64,000 bases of DNA from Acanthochlamys bracteata. Its lineage: Eukaryota; Streptophyta; Magnoliopsida; Pandanales; Velloziaceae. The notes beneath the pieces are model-generated. The model was not told where the DNA came from. It searched no databases and saw nothing but the letters and a program-made list of their open reading frames with translations. Positions 24,653 to 35,300 of this stretch are shown piece after piece (the first letter of the stretch is position 1; the number at the start of each line of letters is the position of its first letter). The position numbers and the translations under genes were made by a program. The stretch spans positions 5,394,001-5,458,000 of the forward strand of contig CM034130.1 in assembly GCA_019914995.1 (NCBI GenBank), written 5' to 3'.

Positions 24653-25225
24653 AAGATGTTTTAATTTGTAAAATGGATTCTCAGTTCACAAAGAACAGAG
24701 TTCTCTCTTCATACAAACTAAGTAATGTGTTTTGATTAGCAAGAATTCGAGCCTGCTTCCTCCAAAGATTCAAGGGGAAGTATCTGGCATTGCAAGATGT
24801 TTTAATTTGTAAATGGATTCTCAGTTCACAAAGAACAGAGTTTACTCTTCCTACAAACTAAGTAATGTGCTTTGATTAGCAAGAATTCGAGCCTGCTTCC
24901 TCCAAAGATTCAAGGGGAAGTATCTGGCGTTGCAAACTAAATATCTATATCTAAGAATAACTAAGAAAAGTAAACATGTAAATCAGCACCAAGAAATCAT
25001 ACAAACTAAGGCAAGATGTTTTAATTTGTAAATGGATTCTCAGTTCACAAAGAACAGAGTTTATTCTTCATACAAACTATGTAATGTGTTTTGATTAGCA
25101 AGAGTTCGAGCCTGCTTCCTCCAAAGATTCAAGGGGAAGTATCCGGCATTACACTAAATATCTATATCTAAGAATAACTAAGAAAAGTAAACATGTAAAT
25201 CAGCACCAAGAAATCAGTATATTAA
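24653..25225. repeat. Nested tandem repeat A-AB-AB
   Basis: Module A, about 140 bp, starts AAGATGTTTTAATTTGTAAA and ends GGGGAAGTATCTGGCATTGC. It occurs at 24653-24795, 24796-24934 and 25014-25152. Module B, about 75 bp, starts ACTAAATATCTATATCTAAG and ends CAGCACCAAGAAATCA. It follows the second and third A copies (about 24936-25000 and 25153-25218). Copies are more than 90% alike by eye, so the duplications are recent. Confidence 0.9.
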
Positions 25226-25534
25226 GATTTCGTGTTTGTTAGTTGCCAAACCGGCGTATACCACAAAATCCCAGATAAAAGAAATAAGTATTGAATTGTC
25301 CAGCCTTCCAGAAACTTGGTTAGCAAAAACTCTGAAAGAATTTTTTAAGAAGCGAGGTACTAAAAGAACAACAACAACCAGCAATATCCAAAAACGTATG
25401 ACACATGGTTTTTAATTTTTATCAGAGTCTTGAAACAGAACAAACACAAAAATAGAACAAAGAACACTCCAGATTTAAGTTATCCTGGAAAACGTAAACA
25501 AATTAAAGAAATTACCCGAAAACAGAAAAACAAA

Positions 25535-26030
25535 CAGTTCAACCAGAAATGTGCCATGAAATACTCGTGCAAATATTAAAAAAAACCAGAAACGTAAAAA
25601 GCTAAGAACATGAGCCGGAAGAGATAAAAACTGCATGAGATGAGTAATCTTAAGAGTTGTTAATGAATCAAAAGACGAAGATAAAGGCAAACAAGCAAAC
25701 AGTTCGACTAGAAATTGCCATGAAGAATTCTTTCAAACATTAAAAGAAATGACCAAAACATAAAGCATAAGGACAAGAGTCGGAAGAGATGAAACCGCAC
25801 CAGACAAGTAATCCAATTGAAGAACGGGGTCGTTCATGAATAACTAAAGAATAAAAACCGAAAGCAAGCAGACACTTCGATTAGAATTTTTCCATGAAAA
25901 ATTCATATAGGTATCATCAAGAAAAGACCAGAAACATAGAAGAAAAAGGAGCCAGAATGGATGAATCCGCACCTGAAGAACAATCCGATTGAAGAAGTTG
26001 TCGTCCATGATGAATCAATCAATCAAACGA
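25535..26030. repeat. Degenerate three-copy tandem repeat of about 170 bp spanning the leader splice donor
   Basis: Three diverged units start near 25585 (ACCAGAAACGTAAAAAGC), 25751 (ACCAAAACATAAAGCA) and 25928 (ACCAGAAACATAGAAG). Each carries GAGCCGGAAGAGATAAAA-like text (GAGTCGGAAGAGATGAAAC, GAGCCAGAATGGATGAATC), CGCACC, AATCCGATTGAAGAA-like text and GTTCATGAATAA-like text. On the minus strand each unit contains the exon/donor context of the presumed leader intron. Confidence 0.7.
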
Positions 26031-26110
26031 AACCAACAAGGGGGGAGAGAGAGAGAGAGCTCGAGAGAGAGCTAGTGAGAGCGGTAGTACATGTATAAAT
26101 GTTCTGCACG

Positions 26111-26725
26111 AGAAAGAGAGCGGAGAGTGTTTACTTGCTTCGATCGATCACCAAAACAAACAACAACCAAAAACAACAAAAGGGAATAGGAGAAAGAATG
26201 AACTGAAAAAGAAACAGACTCGCATAAGAAAATAAAAATAAAAAACAACAAACAGAATTTCGGTTCTGAAATTTTAAAGAAGGATACGGGAAATTGTTTC
26301 AGAGAGACAAGTAGAATGTGACTGTTTATTTCTTTTCTTTACGTTTTGAAAAACTTATTTTATTTTTTGAGTAGGACCCAACCGGTAGCCTTCCGTGCAC
26401 CGCGTGAATGTAAACTTGCATGGACCAAAGTCTTGAAAACAAACGGGTCCATGGCAGAATTTGGGGGCCTGTTAGCCTTCAATATTGACCCACTGGGTCT
26501 ACAAATTTTTTAATTGACCAAAAACAAGTTCACATTATTTATTGTGTTTACTTTGTTAATCAAGCTGAGACTTCTTGAAACAATAAGAATTTAACTATTA
26601 TACTTTGTTTCTCATGTGCTGTTATTGTCTTTGAAACAATAGTAATTCCAATATCATGTACTTACTTCTGTAACTTCTGTCGGGGAAAAAGCTAATTTAT
26701 AAACTAGTTAGATCACAGATAAAAT
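26111..26725. other. Intergenic DNA
   Basis: No coding sequence recognised. A-rich plus-strand sequence upstream of the kinase pseudogene probably belonged to its promoter. Confidence 0.4.
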
Positions 26726-27562
26726 TAGACGTGGCAATATATGACTCAATCTGAAATTTCAACCTGAAACCGATCTGTTTAATTAAGATTAAGGTTGGAA
26801 AATTTGACCCGTATAAATATATGGGTTGAGTTAGGATTGAACGAATTTGACCCAGTTATAAATAGGTCGACCCGAGTTAATCCGAAATATCATATTTTGA
26901 AAGAACAATTTTTGATTTTTTCTTACCGTATAATAAAATATTGGCAATAAAAATAATCGATAATAGTTATTTACAAACTATTAAATTATATTGTATTTAT
27001 AATTAATTTTTTATTTTTATATCTTAGTAAAATAGTGTAAGATAAAAATTATAATATTATCAAAAGTATTACTATGCATGTATTTTTAATGACGAATTTA
27101 GATTTCGTATAAAGGTTTTTGTAAAAATTTTGTTAGATAGATATATTTATCAAAATTTTTATCGAAATTATTAATATATATTTATAATCATAAATTTAGC
27201 TGTTATCATATATTTTTAAAAAATAAAAATAACAATTTTTAGATATTTTAAGGGCCGATGAAGATATTAAGAAATGCATATTTTGTCGGACATAATTATA
27301 TCTCGTCAGTAAAAATATCATGCACTTTTATTCGAACTGATCGTATAATTTCGCTGAAGTTTAAAAATATATAATTAATAATTAATAATTTTAATTATTA
27401 AATGGATTGACCCGAATTTGATCCGGTTATTAGTAGGTTGGATTAGGATTGACAATTTTGATCCGTATAAATTTATGGATTGGATTAGAGTTGAACGAAT
27501 TTTATCCGATTATTAAATGGATCGATCCGAAATCGATCCACCGACCCATATTGCCACCTCTA
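26726..27562. mobile_element. hAT-like element, copy D (inverted relative to copy A)
   Basis: About 837 bp. The right end reads CATATTGCCACCTCTA, the reverse complement of the TAGGGGTGGCAATATGG left end of copy A. The left end is TAGACGTGGCAATATATGAC. The interior matches copy A in reverse, for example GATGAAGATATTAAGAAATG and AATTATTAAATGGATTGACC. The flanks GATAAAAT and GATGGAGT agree at 5 of 8 positions, consistent with a decayed 8-bp target duplication. Confidence 0.8.
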
Positions 27563-29127
27563 GATGGAGTAAATATTTGGATAAACTTTTTAGAAAAGTA
27601 TTTATTAATTTTTATTTATAAATATTTTAATAAATTTTTATAATAAAAAATTAAAAAAAATATACTATTTTATTATTCGTTATTTTTAGATAAAAAATAA
27701 TATTTATTTCTAAAATAAGATAAAAATATTTGTTATTTTTCAAAAAAAATTTTATAATTACTTCTTAATACTCCGTTACTTGTGGGAGAAAAAGTTTGTA
27801 CGGAGAAGGCTTCTATTCTAATATTAGCCCAATTTGAAAGGCTTATTTTTAAAATTAATAAGTCGCTTGTCATATATCAGCTCCTCTATTATCCAAAATA
27901 AGATTTTTAAAATGAGCCATAAGAAAAAATTTTGAATAATAAACACAAAAGTTGTAAAAATAATTTTATCACAAAATTTGTAAGTAATTTCACAATAAAA
28001 ATCACTTGAAATATATATAAAAACAAGAAAACAATTTTTTCGGACCCTCACTATGCTCGTGCGTCCATTATTAGTCGAGTAAGATTTTTGGAATAAGATC
28101 ATAAAGTTTGTAAATCGTGGAATTTGTAATTATATTATGTAATAAAAAATCTAACAATATTTTTTAAGAATATCATTACAATTATGGTCAAAGAAAGATT
28201 TTCTAAAAATAAATTTCATCATAATGTTTGTAATTGAATTCCGAAATAGAAATAAAGCGATATTTCTACAAATAGTACTACAAATAAAAAAAATTAAATA
28301 AGATTCAAGCATCCCCTATTGACTAATTATTGGTTGAAAATTGATCATTTGTTAACCATTATTCGAATAATTACTACTATTTGATCATTACTTGAATATT
28401 TTTTTAATATTCTAGTGATATGTTTAGAAAATAGCCCTAAGTTTTTTTTTCAAAATTTAATTCCGATTATAAATTATTAGTGTAGAGGATGGGTGGAGTA
28501 GATTGTCGAAAAATTATTGAATAGATTGTTGAAGAGCGACCGTAGAGATGTTTCAAGAAAATCTCCGTAGAGATGTTGCATGAGTAATTGCTATCGAGAA
28601 GGGAAAAAAAAAATAAATTATGTAGTATAATTTTTATATGTATAATTTTTATTATTAGTTTTTTAGATTTATAAATCAAGCTCATTTTTTGAAAAATCAC
28701 ACAAAATATCTTTCATTCTAAACAGATGTCTTAACATAAGCATTCCCAAATGTCTTCTAAAAATAGTTTGGTCAGTTTAAATTAAAACATATTTAAAAAA
28801 ATATTTTAAAATTGGAAAAAAAATTTGTACGGTAAAAAAGTTATTTTAAAAAATATCTCTTTTGAAAGATACTCTAACTCGAACAATGAATACAAATTAG
28901 TTATTTAATTACCTTAAGCCAAATTTCACCATCGACATTTGAAAAAGAAGATAAAAAAAAATAGAACCACACTAATAAGAATAAAAGTTAGACCCAATTC
29001 GGGCATCGACTCAAAAATACTACCGAGTCATCAAAATCACCAATTTATCTTGTGGGTCACTAGATCGACCCACCGGATTGATCACCATAGCTACTGCTGG
29101 TAAGAGAGTAAATTATAATCGAGAGAG
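27563..29127. other. AT-rich intergenic DNA
   Basis: No gene. Small ORFs here are Ile/Phe/Lys/Asn-rich products of AT-rich sequence without family features. Confidence 0.45.
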
Positions 29128-29423
29128 AGGGGAACGCCTAAGACATCATACAAGCCGTGCCCGTATCGAATCCTTGAGAATGTCGATGGAGCGTTTGGTA
29201 TGGGGGTAGTGGGTGGTTCGGCTTTCCACTTCATTAAAGGTTTTTACATTTCTCCCAACGGCGAGCGGTAATTCGACGGTGTTCAAGCCATGCGCGTGAA
29301 AGTTCCATGTGTTGGTGGAAGCTCGGCTGTTTGGGGTGAGTTTTTCTCGATGTTTGATTGCTTTATAATTTACCTTGTGCAGAGAGAAGATTCGTGGATC
29401 TTGATCATTGTTGGGTCGATAGA
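29128..29423 (+). pseudogene. TIM17: TIM17 mitochondrial translocase fragment (pseudogene)
   Basis: The frame starting at 29131 reads GTPKTSYKPCPYRILENV, then DGAFGMGVVGGSAFHFIKGF, YISPNGER, a stop, FDGVQAMRVKVPCVGGSSAV and WGEFFSMFDCFIIYLVQRED. This is the N-terminal half of plant TIM17, the TIM23-complex channel subunit. The expected start codon is AGG at 29128-29130 (ATG to AGG). An in-frame TAA lies at 29269-29271. Similarity ends at about 29420, so the last transmembrane segments are missing. No intron interrupts the fragment. The acidic/aromatic spacing of the Tim17 domain is otherwise well kept, so decay is moderate. Confidence 0.88.
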
Positions 29424-31475
29424 TGCAAGAAACTAAACCCACATTTAAGATCATAGATTTTTTCAAAAATCAAACACCAAACAACCAAAATTTAACAAAA
29501 TCAGAACCAATCAACCAGCGATAACATGAACCAACTACGAAACATATGATTAGAAAAGTTACATGATTTGATTCATGAGAACTAAGACTGAGATGGGGAC
29601 ATGCCAAAAATGGAAAGCGTTGAGCGCCTATAAAAACGAAAGCAAGCAGAATCCTCAGATGAAAATCTTCATGCATACTTCACCGCTTCTTTTTCCTCCA
29701 GTAACCCTAACGGTCCATCAATCGTCGGCCACGATCCTTGCCTCTCTACAATTGCTAATCGCCGTCCTTCTTCCTCCATCGCCGCCTGTTAGTGGTTTGT
29801 AGAATGTTGGGCAAACCATTTTACGTTGTGCTAATGAATTTGCCATCTTCTTTCTCGAACAAACAACTGACTCGGTCCGAAATCACCGTCAAGTTGTTAT
29901 TTTTTTGTTCGACCCGACCACTCCAAGTCAGATTTGACTACTATGCTAATAAGTAATAATTTATGATTAAAATACTAGTATAGATAGTAATAAGTAATAA
30001 TTTAGGATTAAAATACTAGTATAATAGTAAGAATTAGTTTTTTAAAATTTTGTCCTGGTATTTTCTAGCTATTTTTCTACCCCAATCTTTTGAATAAGTA
30101 CCCGATTTAAGAACTTAATTGGAACATAATATTTTCTTACAATTAAGCCCACAGAAATTGTCGTTGCAATACACAGTTTCTCGTACACACGTGCCTATAT
30201 ATTTCTTACAAATAATTTTTGTAATTTCTGTTGGCTTAACTTCAAAGTTATTAACTTAATTTCGTGAGGATTTAAAAGCAACAAATATCCAATTCAAGAA
30301 ATTTAATCAAAATGTCAATGATAAGAATATTACACATAAAAGAAATACAGCACTTTGTCGTTTCTCAAGCTTAACGTAGCGACAAGTCCTAATGATTGAT
30401 CCAAATAAGAGATCATTTGAAATTGTTTAATACAATACTTTTTGAAAAAATAAATTTATTATAAAATACGTCTATTTTTTATTCTTAAAAAATAGTAAAA
30501 ATTATAATACAAAATTTTTGTTCTAGGCGTAGCTTGTCTATACTTTTTTAATTTTAAAAAAGAGATAAAAAAATAGTTGAGAAGTATTTTAAAAGAGCCT
30601 CTGAGAGAAAAAAGATTATCTAATCAACATGTTGATCACAATTCAAGTTTCCATCCTATAAATCGAATTTAAAATAAAATATAATAAAATATTAAATTTG
30701 TAAAAATAAGTTAACTTTACGTTGACTGAAAATTGAAGCTTTATGTAATAGTGTGTTTTTATAATTTTGCGAAACTTATTTTTTGGCTAAATTTTGAATT
30801 CTATTTATTATTTATATTAATTTATTTGAATTTATTGAATTTTTTTTAATTTTTTTTTATTGAAATCAATTTCACGAAAATTATTTCATACCGTTTAAAA
30901 CACACGTTAAGGTCAAAAGTTAGGACTCTGATTTGATATAAACTCTGGAAAGAAAATTAGAACAGAAACAGAAAAGTACTGAAATCGTAATTAGAAATCC
31001 AAAATGACTCATTCCTGAATTTAAAGAACCAAAATCAAATTCATTATTATTACGATTCAAAATCTTATCTTTGAGAAACTATATTGCCTATGAAATATAA
31101 GCGGAATGTAACATTCTTTTAACAAATAATGTCGATTAGAATCATTGATACGATTTTGATTGCTGGGTTAATCTAGGCAAAACCTTTTCTCCCAAAAATG
31201 CTTTTCGAGTATATTTGACTTTGCTTACTACGAAAATAATTTTTTAATTTTTTATTTCATATTTTTTAATATATTTTTTATAAATATTTAAAATTTATTT
31301 AAAAATTTAAAATATAAAAAAAATTTTATATAGTAAAAAATTTTAATTATTTTTTTGAAAATAAAAAAATAAAATTTACTTTTCAAAAAATAAAAATATT
31401 TTTATTTTAAAAAGTTTTATTTTAAAATTACAGTCTCCGAATGGACAACTTAATAATATAGATATGAATTGGTGT
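29424..31475. other. AT-rich intergenic DNA
   Basis: No gene recognised. Bases 29575-29802 hold a short ORF with no known domain. AT-rich MITE-like hairpin stretches lie near 30420-30600 and 31190-31430. Confidence 0.4.
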
Positions 31476-32390
31476 TTATGGTTTATCTACGCTATATAGA
31501 AGCATAGTTAGTAGGATCGACCCGTTCACCAACCCAAAAATGTCTCCGGTCGGTGGGTCACGATCGGGCCGGCCGTTCGGACTGCGAGTCAATCTTCTAT
31601 CTAAACACCAGCCTTGCCGACCTGAGCATAAAAACCAGCCTCGCCAACCTCCTTGACTCGATATTTTTCTCTTCACGCACAAAGCAGGGCTACGTCCTGC
31701 AGCAGCTATTCTTCCTTCGCCAAGCAACGAATTACCACCGTTAAATCCTCCGGCAGAAGCACTTATTTCTCATCTTCAATCTTCCGGTGTTGTGCTCGCT
31801 CTCGCTGTCCCTTCGGGACCTGGGTTTCTTGATTGGAGGTCCATCAAATCTCTTAAATCTGCGATTAACTTGTTGCTCACTAAGATCATCGAACCATCGA
31901 CCTTGGGGCTCTGATAAATTGCTGAGAACAGCGCGTTTAGCTCTCCACCGAGTCTCGTTGCGTTATCCTCATCAACAGAAGAAGAAGAAGCAGCACACCA
32001 TCAAACAGCTTTTGAACAGAACCCGATCAGACGCGAAACCAACAGCATGGAAATTGCCGAGAAAGGTGCCAGAAAAATGAAATCAGCGAACGCGATATCG
32101 GCTTTCAATCATTTCAAATAAGCTGATGTTGCTGCAGCTACAGAAGTAATGCCAGTGTCGATGAAGGCGGGACGGCAGAGGAGATTGTAGAAAAAGAATA
32201 CTTGTTCAGCAGCGATGATAGCATTCTGCGCACAGGTGTCGAGCTGCTTTTTGATCGCCGTCTCTGTTGTCTCTCGCGGTGACTCGTTAAGCGAACGACT
32301 CGACCCGAAATGGCGGCTGGGTGGCCGGTTTCCGGTCGGATCCGGCCGGTCCGGTCCGGATCTGGCTACACTGTATAAAAGCACATAAAT
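31476..32390. other. GC-rich island flanked by similar direct repeats, origin unknown
   Basis: A block of about 0.9 kb with near-genic base composition inside AT-rich DNA. The left flank CTACGCTATATAGAAGCA (31480-31497) and right flank CTACACTGTATAAAAGCA (about 32364-32381) are direct repeats with 15 of 18 bases alike. Just inside each lies CCGG/GGTCGG-rich sequence. Both strands carry open stretches, for example plus-strand CSAAMIAFCAQVSSCFLIAV and EIAEKGARKMKSANAISAFN, but stops interrupt them. I do not recognise the protein. It could be a captured gene fragment inside a transposon or an unrecognised gene relic. Confidence 0.4.
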
Positions 32391-35300
32391 TGCTAAGATG
32401 AAAAACTTTGGGATATCATGCTATAGAATGTTACTGTAACATATTGATTTGAATTACTGTTCAACTTAAGTAGACATTTAAGAATGCTTATAAAACGGCA
32501 CAATTTTAAAATAAAAATTATTCTAAATTTTCTTTAAAAATAAATTTAGAAAAAATAAAAATTATACATATAAAAATTTTGACAATATATAATGTTTTAT
32601 ACTTTACAAATTTTATAAAAAATTTCTATAAAATATTATAAAAAACTTATTAAAAAATATATAAATATTTATTTAAAATAATAAGTATTTAAAAAGTAAT
32701 GCCAAACGGTAATAACGGCTTAGATAAGCTAAATCAAATGAGCGGATAAGCTTTTGATGTCAAATGCATCAATAATCCTTCAAAAAGCTATAAATACCAT
32801 TTGTCTATTTGTAAGTTAAATAATAAGTATTCGTTTTTAAAACATATCTAAAACCATAATTATATAACTCCGATTAAATTTTGGTATAATTACGAGTTCA
32901 TATTCGATAGTAATTCGACAAGGGCAAAATTAAAAATATTAAAATTAATAAAAAATGTAACTAAATCAATTATCTAAACAACTATCTCTAATAATTATTC
33001 TGGTAAATACAAAGTGATATTTGAAATAATTCTAACCATCATAATCTATTAATATTACTGTAGTTGATACGTTATTGTTAAGGGACCGCTATTATTATTA
33101 AGGAATTGTTATTAAAAATATTATTTTGAAATTTTTTAAAAAATAAGTTTTATTTTTATATCTAAAGAAATAATACAAATTTTATGACTTGTAATGTATA
33201 TGTACTTTTAGTTTTGTAAAATATTTTAAAATATTATAGAAGATTTATTATGAAAGAAGAAATTAAAAATAAAATTTTGATAAATAGTAGTATGTATCGC
33301 TAGAAATTTATAAAAAAAAAAAGATAAAATTGTACCGGAGATAATATTTATGTATATAAATTTTTATTATTTTTGAAATCTAAAAATAAGCAATTTATTT
33401 TTCAAAAAATTTCACCAATTTTCAAAATAAAAAAACACTTTATTGCAAACAATCCCAGACGGCTCCTATGTCATTGATTGCATCAAATTCAAACTTAAGT
33501 AATTTCAAGTTTGGAGCATCTAAGTAATCGTAATGTACAGCGCTGCACTGAGAAACAATAAAAATATGATTGTTTTTCTTTTTCTAATGTAAGTTTTAGT
33601 ATTTGTTAAAGCGCGTTCAAATGTCAAAATTTTAGTTTCTAACTAAATTTAAAATTTCAAACTGTTTATATATTTCCAATATATATTGAATTCAAAAACA
33701 TATTTCAAAATTATTATACTTCACTTTCAATTTACTTTAAAAAATAAAAATTTAAACTTTTACTATTAACTTAGTTTTTAATAATTTAATTTTTCACATT
33801 TGAAAAATTCGTTTATCGTGCTTTAAAAAACGCGCCCTTATATGAATTGGACTTGGCCTAGTCTAAAGCCCAGCCCAGCTGGGCTACGTAGGCTACCTAT
33901 TCCACTTGAAAAGCCAGCAAGAACAGAGCCCATCCCGTGTCGTATGAGCTCTAAAAGTAAATTTACATTATACATTTATCTCTCTGATTTTGACACATCA
34001 TCTCTTTAGTGATGATCGACCTAGATAAAAAGTGCATTCTTTTGCATATTAAAGTAACTTTCTTTTTACTAAGAAACTATTTTTAATTTATTTAAAATCA
34101 TTTCAACTTATTTTTTAATATTAAAAAAATATATTATTTTTAATAATACTATTTTTAATAACTTATTTTTAATATTCACTTACAAAATCAAAAAAACACA
34201 CCAAAAACTGCGGAGTCCATGCACAATAAACACTGTCAATCTTCTTCCGCTTCAGCAGGAGTTCTGTTGTGCTACTCGGCAAGCCGTCAATCATTGTGGT
34301 GTCGTTACCGGCAACGAGATCTGCATAACAGTAGCAGGCACTGAAGAAATTATTAGGTTGAACTACGAGATGAAAAATGTTATATCAATGGTCTCGTTTG
34401 ATCATCTTCGGAAATATTTTAATTATTTTGGAAGTTTTTAACCTTTAAACTCAAGTGGTACCTATAACAAAATGGTTTAAGATCAAGAATGTTTCATTCG
34501 ATTTTCAGTTTTACGTTGTTGCAAAGATGAAAATTAAGGACTTGGTAGAGTCATTGATTTTGTTGAGCTTGAGGCTGGCTGGTCAAATTAAAGATGATCA
34601 GAGGTGCACCAACTTAAAAAAGAAGAGCACGAAGCAGGGGAGACCATACACATAGGTCATCCAGTGAGTATAAAGCGTGTCCGTTTCACCCTTAAAATTC
34701 CCTTTCTTCTATAAAAAATTCACTATTAGCTCACTTTAAATTGCACAAAAGAATACCAAAAACTTATTTTCAATTTACTTTTATTATAAAAAAAAATAAA
34801 AATTAAATTTACTTATAATAATACTAATAATAATTATATTTTATAATAATTTATTTTTCGGTAACTATCTTTTGGTATTAAAAAAATATCATAACTGACC
34901 AAGATTAAGGGGATATACAAAAACTGAGACCTTCTTGGATGTGGTTGTTCAATCTAGACGAACACTATGATCTTGGAATATTAACAATAATACTCAACTG
35001 AAGCATTAATATTTCACATTCATTTCACTTAATGGTGATGGCTTCATATATCGGTTGAAAAGATACAGCATTAGAGAAGCTGACAAAAATAGACAATTTG
35101 AAAAATTCGGTTCATATATACCAGCAAGCGTGGTGTGTGTAGGAAAATTTAATACATAAGTTATCCATGTTTTATCTTAAGTTTGATTGTTATGTGTTCG
35201 TTGTAAGGTCTTCGGTATTTTTTGCTGGGTTTGCTACGAGGGGATCTATCTTGTGATTAATCATGACTTCTTCCGTTTGTAACAAATGTTTCTATAATTT

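Larger units (their letters stand above)
24216..26110 (-). other. Leader and promoter region of the kinase pseudogene, rich in local repeats
   Basis: On the minus strand a likely leader exon near 26020-25980 ends with TTGTTCTTCAG/GTGCGG at about 25975, a good intron donor. The presumed leader intron then runs to the ATG near 24213. It holds two independent tandem-repeat blocks, listed separately. A GA/CT-rich tract at 26040-26075 is typical of plant leaders. No other gene is visible. Confidence 0.5.
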
